Source: Phoronis ovalis
Lineage: Eukaryota; Phoronida; Phoronidae
Assembly (NCBI GenBank): GCA_028565635.1
Contig: JAOXYB010053990.1
Location: 1-11,353 of the forward strand
DNA length: 11,353 bases
Direction: 5' to 3'
The notes beneath the pieces are model-generated. The model was not told where the DNA came from. It was given only the letters and a program-made list of their open reading frames with translations, and did not search any database. The translations under genes and the position numbers were made by a program. Below, piece after piece: positions 1-8,426 of the stretch (the first letter of the stretch is position 1; each line of letters begins with the position of its first letter).

Positions 1-47
1 AGTGTCATTTTCTCTTTTGAATGAGGCTTCTAGGTAGATATAGTGTC
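1..47 (-). CDS. Exon O: start of central exon of MAM6 (cut by window edge)
   Basis: The first 47 nt of a central MAM exon. The acceptor is ATGTTCTAG|GACACT, phase 1. It encodes HYIYLEASFKRENDT, matching the (Y/H)Y-x-(F/Y)-(I/L/M)-E-(A/T/S)-S start of exons B, E, H and K. With exon N's last base the first codon is Gly, as in every other domain. The rest of MAM6 lies beyond the window. Confidence 0.88.
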
Positions 48-432
48 CTAGAACATGAAACAGTATAAAAATACAATTCATGTACAGAACTACATGAAAG
101 CAAGGCAATTGATTTGATTCTCTACAATATTAACTTACAAGGCAATTGCTATCAGATGGCATAATTTTTCTTTAATTTATATAATTAATCATTTAGCAAA
201 TGTAGCTGATTGCCCTACAGATAATAAGTTTTATTTAACATACAATGACTGCATTTTGTGTTATTGTCTAATAATTATAATGAAAATAGTTTGCTGAAGT
301 TGTTGTTGGAGGGATCATGCTCTGTGCTCTTATTAAAAAATAGACCTTTTGGAGGAGAATTTTTCAAGAAAAAAGTTAGGTGATATTATTATTTTACTGA
401 GAATTTTATAAAATCATATGATATCTGTATAC
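48..432 (-). other. Intron N-O (385 nt)
   Basis: AT-rich intron with GT donor and AG acceptor. The word AAGGCAATTG occurs twice near its 3' end. I see no coding sequence, convincing mobile element or strong hairpin in it. Confidence 0.8.
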
Positions 433-576
433 CTTGATATCCCAGTGTATGATCAAATGATGGCCCAGTCCTGCCAGATTGAGTACCACCAGATCGACGA
501 GACCAGTCCATAGTATCTGTAGTGTCTTGATCCCAACTACAGTAATCTTGCTCAAAATCACAGGTAAAGGTAGATG
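433..576 (-). CDS. Exon N: N-terminal third of MAM6
   Basis: 144 nt, phase 1 in and out. The acceptor is TTGGCAG|CATCTA, preceded by a T-rich tract, and the donor ATCAAG|GTATAC. It encodes [20 protein letters not shown], then [13 protein letters not shown] and [12 protein letters not shown]. It has the same length as exon A. The D-F-D-W signature is TMDW here. Its open frame extends into both introns, but MAM similarity stops at the splice sites. Confidence 0.93.
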
Positions 577-942
577 CTGCCAAAAAAAAATATGTTACTG
601 TAACAACATTACTACAAAATTTAAAATTACCCTTTACGAAAATGAAGAAAACACTGAGTTTCAACACTATTATCATAATATACAATTTTAGGTATTGACT
701 TTCTGGGATTTTGTTTGGGATAGTTTACCATCATTATCCTTAAGGCGTGTAACAAAAAATTAATTTCTGTGAGTAAACCAAGTATGTTTTCATTTAACAA
801 GGAGCTCACAATTCTTTTTTCTAAAGTATGACAGGCACTAGTAAATTTATCTAATACATGAATTATTAATTATATATAATTATAAAAATGGTCCAAACCA
901 GATCTAACAGTTTATTTTTATAACAATATGCCATCTTATTAC
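577..942 (-). other. Intron M-N (366 nt)
   Basis: AT-rich intron between MAM5 and MAM6, at a phase-1 domain boundary. Nothing further is recognised apart from a T-rich acceptor tract. Plus-strand open stretches here are not supported as genes. Confidence 0.8.
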
Positions 943-1203
943 CTGCAGTGGTGCCTGGTGTAGGAAGTGTAGTTTGCGGACTTGAAATACTGGAACAAGC
1001 TCCTGGCTGAATATTAATGTCGTCTAAAGCAATATCGCTGGTATGATTAGCTCCTTTAATGCCCTCAAATAGTAAAGCATAGCGAACATTGCTGTTGATT
1101 GTGATCTGAGCTTGAAGCCAGACATCACCCTTGTTGCCAGATGTTGTCCAGATTTGTGAACGCTGAGTTCCAATAGATTTGTAAGCGTTCAGGGTTCCGG
1201 AAC
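943..1203 (-). CDS. Exon M: second half of MAM5 and Thr/Pro linker
   Basis: 261 nt, phase 1 in and out. The acceptor is TATTTTAG|GTTCCG and the donor CTGCAG|GTAATA. It encodes SGTLNAYKSIGTQRSQIW, then GNKGDVWLQAQITINSNVRY, ALLFEGIKGANHTSDIALDD (sequon NHT) and Cys4 in GACSSISS. The tail PQTTLPTPGTTA is a Thr/Pro-rich spacer, the longest linker seen here and a plausible O-glycosylated hinge (inference). No intron lies before the LLFEG motif, unlike MAM2-4. Confidence 0.94.
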
Positions 1204-1442
1204 CTAAAATACATTGATGATAAATTTTCATGATATCATTATAGCTTTATAGATATAAACAAAATTATAATAATCATAGAAAACATTTGATATAATTGTA
1301 ACAATTGAATCATCAAAATCCTTTTAATTTTGATTTTTAGCACATAGTAGAAAAAAACATTCTACCATGACTTAATCACATACTTTAAGAGCCCAGATGA
1401 GATCATGCAGTTAATAGCTAAAATTTAAAAAAATAGATTTAC

Positions 1443-1800
1443 CTGAACCAAACATGTGATACCAGAATGTCAAACAACTTCCAGTTGTTGGTTCAAACTC
1501 TGCACTAAGTAACCATGCCTTAGCTTGTGGTTTCACAGATCCACTTGTTTCAATAAACATGTAGTGTCCCGTAGAGATTCCTGATGTGTGATCAACACGC
1601 GGTCCAGTGAAGAAGGAAGGAGTTCCGCCACTACCTCTTAGCCAGTCAAAATCATCGCCAGTTTGTGCATTTAAGTAGCTGCACAAACCAACTTCAAAGT
1701 CACAGAATCCTTGTGGTGGACATGTTGTTGAAGTGACCTCAACATCATCAATAGCAATATCACCAAGAAATCCAATACCACGAATGCCTTCAAAGATTAA
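1443..1800 (-). CDS. Exon L: fused exon, end of MAM4 plus first half of MAM5
   Basis: 358 nt, phase 0 in and phase 1 out, the longest exon. The acceptor is TTATTCCAG|TTAATC and the donor GGTTCAG|GTAAAT. It first encodes [20 protein letters not shown] and Cys4 in STTCPPQG, closing MAM4. It then runs straight into [47 protein letters not shown] and Cys3 in [12 protein letters not shown] of MAM5. In the other domains these parts lie in three separate exons. The linker between the domains is just PPQGF. The open frame continues upstream into the intron to an ATG at 1854, which is not the start of the protein. Confidence 0.95.
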
Positions 1801-2658
1801 CTGGAATAAAAGATTATTATAAGCTAGTTTCAAAGTGAACGATGAAATGTTCATTTATTGTTTTTATGTATATTTTTGCTGCATGTTCAACAGACATTTC
1901 AAGCCAAAAGGCAAATACAGTAATATATCATTGTGAAATCATGAAAAGCATCTTCAACCTTTCTATAAGAGGTAATAGCTAGTATCCGCATTTAAGACTT
2001 CATAGAACCTAGTATACATAAAACTCTAAGTTACGAGTTTTATATATCCTAGATAGAACATGTATGAAAAGAAAATGTCGAAAAGAATACTCAGTCAATA
2101 CGTGATGAGTATTTTAACTTCTAATCAGTAGCATAGTTTAATATCTTAAATTTTATAGGATAAAAAAGAAATCAAAAGTATTTTGTATGTGTGTGACTTA
2201 ATTAGAACATAACAAAATATTTTAAATTCTGATGGAAAATGGGAACTGGTCTTGCAAGTTCACTGGAAATGTCTACATGACAAAATGACCACTGTGGAAT
2301 TTGGCATCAGGTAACTAATGGTAGCCATTGTCTCTTGATCCTGTTAATGCAGATAACCAATAGGTTAATGTTGAATATAGTTCGTAGTCTGTATTATTTT
2401 CTCTCTTTCCTGTTTATTTCTCCCTTTTTGTGGCCTTGGAACATTTTTTATTTCAAAGTAGGTATAATTTTGCACAAAGTGAAAGAAATCACAATTTATG
2501 TGTATTTTAAAATGTCCCCTTTTGTCAAAGATTGATGGGATTATTTCCAAGTTATCAAATCGTATATTTTTCTATGCATTTTCTGCCAAAATACCTTAAA
2601 TGATTATATATCAATTTCTTATAGATTAAGAAGTAAACTTGTAAACAGAAAAAATTAC
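1801..2658 (-). other. Intron K-L (858 nt)
   Basis: This intron contains one copy of the interspersed repeat described at 2282-2600. The remainder (about 1801-2280) is AT-rich with no recognisable element. Confidence 0.8.
2282..2600. repeat. Diverged interspersed repeat, copy 1
   Basis: This segment is colinear with 5281-5585 in the same orientation. Shared landmarks in order are TTGGCAT(C/T)AG, G(C/T)CATTGTCTCT, GGAACATTT..TATTT.AAAGT, TTTxGxACAAAGT, the identical 15-mer TGGGATTATTTCCAA (2536-2550) and TTxCTGCCAA. The copies are heavily diverged, so the element is old. I see no coding capacity, clear termini or target-site duplication. It may be a SINE or MITE relic; the class is unknown. 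Confidence 0.6.
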
Positions 2659-2918
2659 ATTAAACTTCTGCAAGCGGCTATTTAGGTTCACTTGAGCAAA
2701 TCTCCAAAAATCTCCTTGATTGCCAGCCTTAGTCCAGAGAGATCTCTGGCGACCGACTGTAGGTTTAAGGAAAACATTGAGAGTTCCTATTTGAGCCCCA
2801 TTCATGTGATACCAAAACTTGAGGCATCCTGAGTTGGTTCTTCCATACTGTTGACTAATCAGACGAGCAGCATCGTTTGGTTGTCGTGGAGCAGATGCTT
2901 CAATGTATGCATAATAAC
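2659..2918 (-). CDS. Exon K: central part of MAM4
   Basis: 260 nt, phase 1 in and phase 0 out. The acceptor is ATTCCCAG|GTTATT. It encodes YYAYIEASAPRQPNDAARLI, Cys3 in CLKFWYHMNGAQIGTLNVFL, then LWTKAGNQGDFWRFAQVNL and ends LQKFN. The donor TTTAAT|GTAATT lacks the usual G at the last exon position. It is supported by identical length to exon H and by a phase-0 join to the LIFEG start of exon L. Read without splicing, the frame runs about 11 more codons to a TAA. Confidence 0.88.
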
Positions 2919-3060
2919 CTGGGAATTAAATTATAATTATTGCATAAAAATAGAATTTATATTAACAAGAATAATATGTATTATTACATACCTCACTTTT
3001 ATACTGTATTGTTACTAGACAATTTACAGTTACGTGTTAGTCGATGAATTTACAAAACTT

Positions 3061-3080
3061 GTTGCCTAACTGTAGGCAAC
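3061..3080. repeat. Short perfect inverted repeat
   Basis: GTTGCCTA-ACTG-TAGGCAAC is an 8-bp perfect stem with a 4-nt loop inside intron J-K (253 nt). It could fold in the pre-mRNA. No function can be assigned, and chance occurrence is possible at this length. Confidence 0.5.
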
Positions 3081-3171
3081 CTGAAACCAGATTTGTAATT
3101 TAAAAAATTCTTGGATTATTATATTACCATATTGCTTCACTTCTAATTCATAACTGATAAATAATCCCTAC

Positions 3172-3309
3172 CAGCTCCTGTTCCAGTTGTATGGTCAGTT
3201 CCAGGGCCTGTACCACGACTTGCTGTATTATTGTTACTTCTTATCCAGTCAAAGTTGTCACTTGTATCCTGAGTCCAGCTACAGAAGTCAGTCTCAAAAT
3301 CACATGCCC
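3172..3309 (-). CDS. Exon J: N-terminal third of MAM4
   Basis: 138 nt, phase 1 in and out. The acceptor is TATTTCAG|GGGCAT and the donor GAGCTG|GTAGGG. It encodes ACDFETDFCSWTQDTSDN, then FDWIRSNNNTAS (sequon NNT) and TGPGTDHTTGTGA. All landmarks of the MAM start are present. Confidence 0.94.
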
Positions 3310-3638
3310 CTGAAATAAATTCATTTTTCTAATTACCAGGCAGTTTGATTAACTACATAGAAAATAATAATGAAGTCTATAAAGTCAAACAAGCTGATCA
3401 TTCTTTAAGTTTTATTATACACAAAGTCCCATGTCTTAGTATAAGAGATATCTTGTTAGTTTATAATTTTAAACATTAACAAACAGTTTAGTTTAAGATT
3501 TCCTTAATGCCTAAAAACCATTATTTGTTTCTATCAGCAGCTCATGTGGTTAATAATATATAGTATTTGGAAATATTACACGGAAGCAAAAATTATGATT
3601 TCAATTTACATGAGTTAAACAGCACGTAACTAACTTAC
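3310..3638 (-). other. Intron I-J (329 nt)
   Basis: AT-rich phase-1 intron at the MAM3/MAM4 boundary. No repeat, hairpin or coding signal was recognised beyond the splice sites. Confidence 0.8.
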
Positions 3639-3729
3639 GTGCTGGTGGGCATGCGCCAAGGCTCATGTCTACATCATCAACGGCAATGTCACCAGCATAT
3701 CCATTGCCTGTTACACCTTCCAGCTGAAT
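3639..3729 (-). CDS. Exon I: C-terminal part of MAM3
   Basis: 91 nt, phase 0 in and phase 1 out, the smallest complete exon accepted here. The acceptor is GTAACAG|ATTCAG and the donor CAGCAC|GTAAGT. It encodes IQLEGVTGNGYAGDIAVDDV and Cys4 in LGACPPA. The last base joins exon J to give Arg, so the linker between MAM3 and MAM4 is only PPARA. Confidence 0.93.
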
Positions 3730-4204
3730 CTGTTACAAAATGAATCACAAGAGAGCACCATGGCAGTAAGGATATTTTTGAAAAATGTTCCTAATATTTG
3801 CAGGATCATCGATAGTACACAATTAGTAATTACTTCCAGCACAAAGTTACATGGTATAGTTGTTATAAAAATATGTAATGTGCAGAGTTTTAAAAAGGTA
3901 AATAGCAAACAAAAAAAACAATAATTACTGTCCATGCAACTCCTGCTGTAATGGGGTATTTGTATATGCATTTGGTAGAGCCATTGTTTTTAAAGTACTC
4001 TCAACATGCAGCGTTTTGTAAATGAAGACTGACAGTTTCCTGCTTCATTCTATTTGCAACACACAGCATGCTGGGAATGCTTGCATCCATGACTAGTGGA
4101 CCCACCAATTGCATGGAAATAATATAGTGACAAAATAAAAAAAATAATTTGTTAATATCTTGTCAAGCATAGTTCAATCTGCTGTGTTTGTAAGCAGTTA
4201 CACT

Positions 4205-4485
4205 CCCGGGGGTGGGGGGGGCAGACAATATGAAATACGCATGTTCCAACAAAATTTCATGTGAAAGGGTATGTTTTTCGAATGCCGGAGCGTAACGCAT
4301 GTTACACACTTAGGGTCTGGTTTTTGGCTAAAATCACGAAAAGGGGTGTTTTTTTTAGAGGTGTGACACTTCGTTAGGTTTTTTTTCCCAAAGTCATTTT
4401 TTGCAGAATTTCACTTCGTTAGAGGCTTTTTTGAAAAGCCGTGTTGGAACATGGGTACCCACTTTCATATTGACTGCCTCCCAGG
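4205..4485. mobile_element. MITE-like element with terminal inverted repeats and 8-bp target duplication
   Basis: The left end begins CCCGGGGGTGGGGGGGGCAG; the reverse complement of the right end begins CCTGGGAGGCAGTCAATATG. The arms share CAATATGAAA (4226-4235 / 4463-4472) and ATGTTCCAACA (4241-4251 / 4442-4452), giving imperfect inverted repeats of about 45 bp. The octamer GTTACACT flanks both sides (4197-4204 and 4486-4493). An 8-bp duplication fits hAT-type insertion, though this is inference. Inside, the 11-mer CACTTCGTTAG occurs twice (4367-4377, 4412-4422). There is no coding capacity, so it is a non-autonomous element. Confidence 0.85.
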
Positions 4486-4509
4486 GTTACACTAAACACT
4501 ACATAAATG

Positions 4510-4689
4510 GGGCCTGTTGTCGGAAACATTGTAAAGTTACAATTCTGTAAAATTAATCAGGACTTATGGTAGTAAAATGCATTGTCAGAAAAATTGTTAC
4601 TTTACGAATGATGTAAGCATCTTTACAGAGTTGCGGAATCGTAATTATTTATGAAATCATAATTTTACAATATTTCCGATAATGGGCTC
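4510..4689. mobile_element. Second MITE-like element (GGGCCTG-type ends)
   Basis: The left end reads GGGCCTGTTGTCGGAAACAT; the reverse complement of the right end reads GAGCCCATTATCGGAAATAT. Similarity continues through ATTGTAAA(G/A)TTA, about 40-45 bp per arm with mismatches. The trinucleotide ATG flanks both sides (4507-4509, 4690-4692), a possible 3-bp duplication but weak evidence. There is no coding capacity. Elements with similar GGGCCTG ends are common in marine invertebrate genomes as far as I recall; the exact family is not established. Confidence 0.75.
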
Positions 4690-4843
4690 ATGGTTTGCAT
4701 TTATACAGTGGTTCATATAATTATTCTGTTCCACAGTGTTATTTAAAGTTTGTTGAACGAGATATTCAAATTCTTTTAATAATTGATAAAATAAATGAAT
4801 CTTGTTGAGCATGCATTCTTAAAATCAATGCAAAACAACATAC

Positions 4844-5103
4844 CTGGTAATTGTATTTGGATTTAATTGTGACTGAAGCCTGTTGCCATATGTTGCTCTG
4901 CGTTCCTGTTTTTGTCCATCGTAGAATTCTTTTGCCACCATTATAAGCATATACATTCAAGCTACCAATGTGGGGTCCATACATATGATACCAAAAAGTG
5001 AAACAGTTGCCCTCATTTCTTGTTGGAGAAAGAACTCGAGACTGGATAATAGCCTTGTCACCATTTTGACGAGGTCGGGATGTTTCGATAAAAATATAGT
5101 AGC
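4844..5103 (-). CDS. Exon H: central part of MAM3
   Basis: 260 nt, phase 1 in and phase 0 out. The acceptor is ACGATAG|GCTACT and the donor TACCAG|GTATGT. It encodes YYIFIETSRPRQNGDKAII, Cys3 in CFTFWYHMYGPHIGSLNVYA, then GTQSNIWQQASVTIKSKYN and ends YQ. Its length is identical to that of exon K and its boundaries fall at the same alignment positions, so this looks like the standard layout for the gene. Confidence 0.94.
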
Positions 5104-6592
5104 CTATCGTATAAAGATCAAATGTTAAATGTTGTGAATTAATAAAATGTATTTTGTAACAGCACTTTCTAGCAAAGCTTCACTTGAATCAAATTATTAA
5201 TGGATATTTCACTAGCGTTATCCCCAAAGTGACATTTTTTGTGGGAGATGATGAGTAATGACGACTGACAATTTTGATTAGCAAAATATTAACAAGTTGG
5301 CATTAGATATTAACCAATTGCAGTCATTGTCTCTACTGCAAATGCCCGATATAGATCAGGCAGGCTTATTTATTACTTAGTATGTTTTCCTCTTTTAATT
5401 TTCTTGCCTCTGGGCAGCCATGGGAACATTTCTATTTGAAAGTGGATAAAATTTCGTACAAAGTTTAAAGACTTTGCAAATTTGAAAAAGCCTTTTTTTT
5501 ATTAAAAATCGGTGGGATTATTTCCAAACTAAGAAATGACTCTGGGTCATTCTTCTTCGTATTTCCTGCCAATTAACCCTGGTACTCTTCAGTCAAGGAG
5601 CAAAAATGTTGTTGGTTAACCCTACACAAAAAATCAAGAGTAGGTGAGTAAACTGTTCCACAAAGACTTTGGATATTTACTAGAAGACAAACTGTTACTA
5701 TTATGTTAGAAGGGAAAATCATTTGTATCTTACGCCATATAACAGTAACATAAAAATACATGACTGTACATAAGCATTTTTAATCAATGTTTATTACAAA
5801 TATCATTCACAACCTTATCAAATTTTCCAAAAATATGAATCAATTTAATAATTTATATTCACAAAAAGGTTAGACTCATAACATACCGATTAAGACATTT
5901 GATGCTTTTATCAGATAGCTTTGAATTTCCAAAATAACAAAATGGCTGTTATTTTTAAAAGAATGTGAGCATAAATGTTGGTTTGAAACTTGTTCAAAAG
6001 CATATTAAGTAGTTTACATAAAACTACTGTTAATTATTACTATCTGATTTTGTTAAACGATAAATGGATATTAAATGCTAAAACTATACATCATTCAGCA
6101 ATTCTTGTTTACAGACAGGTGTCAACCATAGAAAACAACAAGCCATTTGCAGGTAACAAAACTTAAGAATGTTAGAATTATGGGCTAAATATGCATAAAA
6201 TGAGTTGCAGCAAAAACATTTCCAGATGGAACCAAAGCTCATCATTATAGTGCATATTCTTCAAAATTGTTGTAAATTTTTGCATGTATTCTTTTTCCCA
6301 AAAAAATTTGGTAAAATTCATTCTCAACCCTGCCCCAGTCTGAAATGTGGTGGCCATACTGGAGTATAATAGTAAATGTAAACAGCATTAAAATAGTTAT
6401 TGGCTCTACTCAATTATTTTTGAATGAATTAAATTTTTGTAGGTAAAATATTTTTTCTTATTTTAGGCGACTTAAAAAATACGCACATAATTTCTTGTTT
6501 ATACTGTAGTCACTAATTACCAACTAGCACATGAAGAGGCTACCAAAGTAAGAAATGTAAGCAGAAATAATAAAAAGACCACCAATACTCAC
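5104..6592 (-). other. Intron G-H (1489 nt)
   Basis: The longest intron, inside MAM3. It carries copy 2 of the interspersed repeat (5281-5585). The remainder, about 5590-6580, is AT-rich and I recognise no genes, hairpins or elements in it. The minus-strand open stretch at 5573-5761 has no family features and is treated as noise. Confidence 0.8.
5281..5585. repeat. Diverged interspersed repeat, copy 2
   Basis: Partner of 2282-2600, same orientation, with the identical 15-mer TGGGATTATTTCCAA at 5513-5527 and the other landmarks in the same order at similar spacing. The two copies lie in non-equivalent introns (within MAM3 before exon H, and within MAM4 before exon L). They could be independent insertions or remnants of domain duplication. 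The first is more likely because the intron positions differ. Confidence 0.6.
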
Positions 6593-6733
6593 CAAAACCT
6601 GTATGATCTTTTATTGGTCCTGTGTTCTGCGATGTTGTAGCATTAAAGTTACGAATCCAGTCAAAGTCATCGTTAGGGGATTGGTCCCAAAAACAATTGT
6701 CAATATCGAAACTACATGAAGCAAATGTTGGTG
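6593..6733 (-). CDS. Exon G: N-terminal third of MAM3
   Basis: 141 nt, phase 1 in and out. The acceptor is CTTTTTAG|CACCAA and the donor GTTTTG|GTGAGT. It encodes PTFASCSFDIDNCFWDQSP, then DDFDWIRNFNATT (sequon NAT) and TGPIKDHTGF. CSFD replaces the usual CDFE, a conservative change. No stop-free frame long enough to be noticed contains it; the assignment rests on the motif series and the splice sites. The longest intron in the window (1489 nt) follows it. Confidence 0.93.
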
Positions 6734-7066
6734 CTAAAAAGAAAATTTAATATTCTACAATGGATACATAGAAGATAAGAGAAACAAGACATATAAATGT
6801 TATTTCAGGGACAGCTTGATGCCTGTTTAATAAAAAGAATATTTTTAAATTTTTATGACTTTATTAATTTTAAAACTAATATTTAGTGTTTGCTGTGCTT
6901 GTACAGATAGATTGTAATTTTATTAACTTGAACTTTGTGTTGGCATATAATGTCATATTTTAGTTTGCTGGCCATCGATAGTTTTTTACACGACTAGAGT
7001 AGCAATTTATTTGAAACATCAATTTCATGAGTTAATAAAATATTATTATAAGTTTAGCGTCACTAC
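6734..7066 (-). other. Intron F-G (333 nt)
   Basis: AT-rich phase-1 intron at the MAM2/MAM3 boundary. Nothing beyond splice signals was recognised. Confidence 0.8.
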
Positions 7067-7184
7067 CTTGAGTAACAGGATCAGCATATGTTGGATAATT
7101 GGAACATGCTCCATCATCAAAACTAACATCATCAATTGCAATATCACCTTTGTAACTTGACCCGCGGATGCCTTCAATGATTAA
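7067..7184 (-). CDS. Exon F: C-terminal part of MAM2
   Basis: 118 nt, phase 0 in and phase 1 out. The acceptor is TTTATAG|TTAATC and the donor CTCAAG|GTAGTG. It encodes [20 protein letters not shown] and then Cys4 in GACSNYPTYADPVTQ. It is too short to stand out as an open frame and was found by homology to the other domain ends. With the split Ala codon it forms a linker of roughly a dozen residues to MAM3. Confidence 0.93.
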
Positions 7185-7629
7185 CTATAAAAACGGTAAA
7201 ATACTGTAAAAAGAGGTACTTACAGAACATTAATCAAACAGACATGTATATCCAAAACTTACATTTTGTTGAAAACAGATGCATAACATCATGTTACAAT
7301 AGGATATACAAGTTTCACCATGTGCAATACAATTTACTGTAATTTCCATTGCCTTTGTAGTGGATTAACTTCAGCCGTTTACAGGGTAAGTACAGAAGCA
7401 CAAAACATACTCTTGAATTAGAATGTCTGTCAATGTATGACTATGAAATATTTAGTACAAGGTCTTTCATAGTTGAAATATGACAATTTAAAAATGTTTA
7501 CTTACTCATAGAAGTTTATTAATAACACAAATCTTTTTATTTTAACAAGTAAAATCCCTTTGTTTGAATTGAACAATAACTCAATGCTATCATGAACAAA
7601 TGTATGCAGGAAAAGACTGAAATTAATAC
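7185..7629 (-). other. Intron E-F (445 nt)
   Basis: Phase-0 intron within MAM2, AT-rich. No coding, repeat or structural signal was recognised. Confidence 0.8.
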
Positions 7630-7913
7630 CTGGTATGGTTCACTCGTGTAATCACTTCCAACAAGAACTTGCGCTTGCAACCATTGTTGACCAGATTCAC
7701 CTCCCAACTGCCAAATCATGGCTTCATTTGTAATGTCACTATTGGTTTGGTTGTGTTTTACATACACGTTTAATTCACCAATGTCACCGCCGTACATGTG
7801 ATACCAGAATGACAAACATCGGTTACTACTAGAAGCAGGGAAGATTTCACTACCAAGTCTAGCACGATCTCCATATTTACGGGGATTACTTGACTCGATA
7901 AACAAATAATAAC
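7630..7913 (-). CDS. Exon E: central part of MAM2
   Basis: 284 nt, phase 1 in and phase 0 out, the longest central exon. The acceptor is TTTTTAG|GTTATT and the donor TACCAG|GTATTA. It encodes YYLFIESSNPRKYGDRARLG, Cys3 in CLSFWYHMYGGDIGELNVYV, a sequon NQT, then WQLGGESGQQWLQAQVLVG and ends EPYQ. An ATG-initiated open frame begins inside this exon, but the codons YYLFI upstream and the acceptor show it is internal. Confidence 0.94.
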
Positions 7914-8159
7914 CTAAAAAATATTGACTGATTAAATTTGAAAAATTTAGTAACTTTCAAAAAAAATTTAAGCTTAAAATTAATTTGCAGATTACCTGAG
8001 TGAGTAACACTGACAAATGCAATAGATAAGATTGATTAAAGTACAAATTTAAGCAGACTTCCCACTGAAGTGATTCAATGTATGTGCATGCTTATGCTCC
8101 TTGTAATTCAGGGATTTATATTTCTCATATTAACTGTGAACGTGTCGTTTTGTGCAAGA

Positions 8160-8395
8160 ATGGTGATAACAGTTGAAATTAGATGGTGAATCATGAATGG
8201 AATATTTACTCATTACATACAATTATTAGGATTTTAAGCATGAAATGTGAATTGTTGATTATACCTGTGCTGAAAGGTGAATGGTTCATTGGTCTTGTGA
8301 AAGTATATCGATTCCTACATATTTATTGGTAAATGGGAATGGGGTATGTAGTGAGTGGTGAATTTGCCCGTTTTTATTAGTGAATGGTGATATGC
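8160..8395. repeat. Degenerate GTGAATGG-rich stretch
   Basis: Variants of (G)GTGAATGGT recur on the plus strand: GGTGAATCATGAATGG, GGTGAATGGT (8277-8286), TGGTAAATGGGAATGG, GTGAGTGGTGAATTTG and AGTGAATGGTGATATG. Spacing is irregular, so this is a decayed simple or tandem repeat rather than a clean array. Confidence 0.45.
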
Positions 8396-8426
8396 AAAAG
8401 CATAAATACTAAGCAGTTTTTTACCA

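Larger units (their letters stand above)
3730..4843 (-). other. Intron H-I (1114 nt) with two MITE-like insertions
   Basis: This phase-0 intron within MAM3 is expanded by two neighbouring inverted-repeat elements, 4205-4485 and about 4510-4689, which account for some 460 nt. The part at 4020-4130 shares the weak match CCACCAA-(T/G)-TGCATG with 8766-8783. The rest is AT-rich without recognised content. Confidence 0.8.

Noticed and set aside
479-691. Plus-strand open frame of 70 codons
   Set aside because: It lies antisense to exon N of the MAM gene and has no family features; exon N is strongly supported on the other strand.
627-809. Minus-strand open frame of 60 codons between MAM5 and MAM6
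   Set aside because: Intronic, with no MAM or other motif. The phase-1 exons M and N join properly without it.
2335-2535. Plus-strand open frame of 66 codons, hydrophobic
   Set aside because: It falls inside the interspersed repeat in intron K-L. The second repeat copy does not keep the frame, and the hydrophobicity comes from T-rich sequence.
3711-3971. Minus-strand open frame with Cys- and Phe-rich sequence
   Set aside because: It is mostly intron H-I sequence, enters exon I out of the MAM frame, and shows no motif or conserved domain.
4205-4224. G-quadruplex at the G-rich MITE tip
   Set aside because: Only two adjacent G runs separated by one T. Folding is possible in principle but the element's inverted-repeat end explains the sequence.
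5573-5761. Minus-strand open frame of 62 codons in the long intron
   Set aside because: No splice support, no homology recognised, short and AT-rich; best seen as chance.
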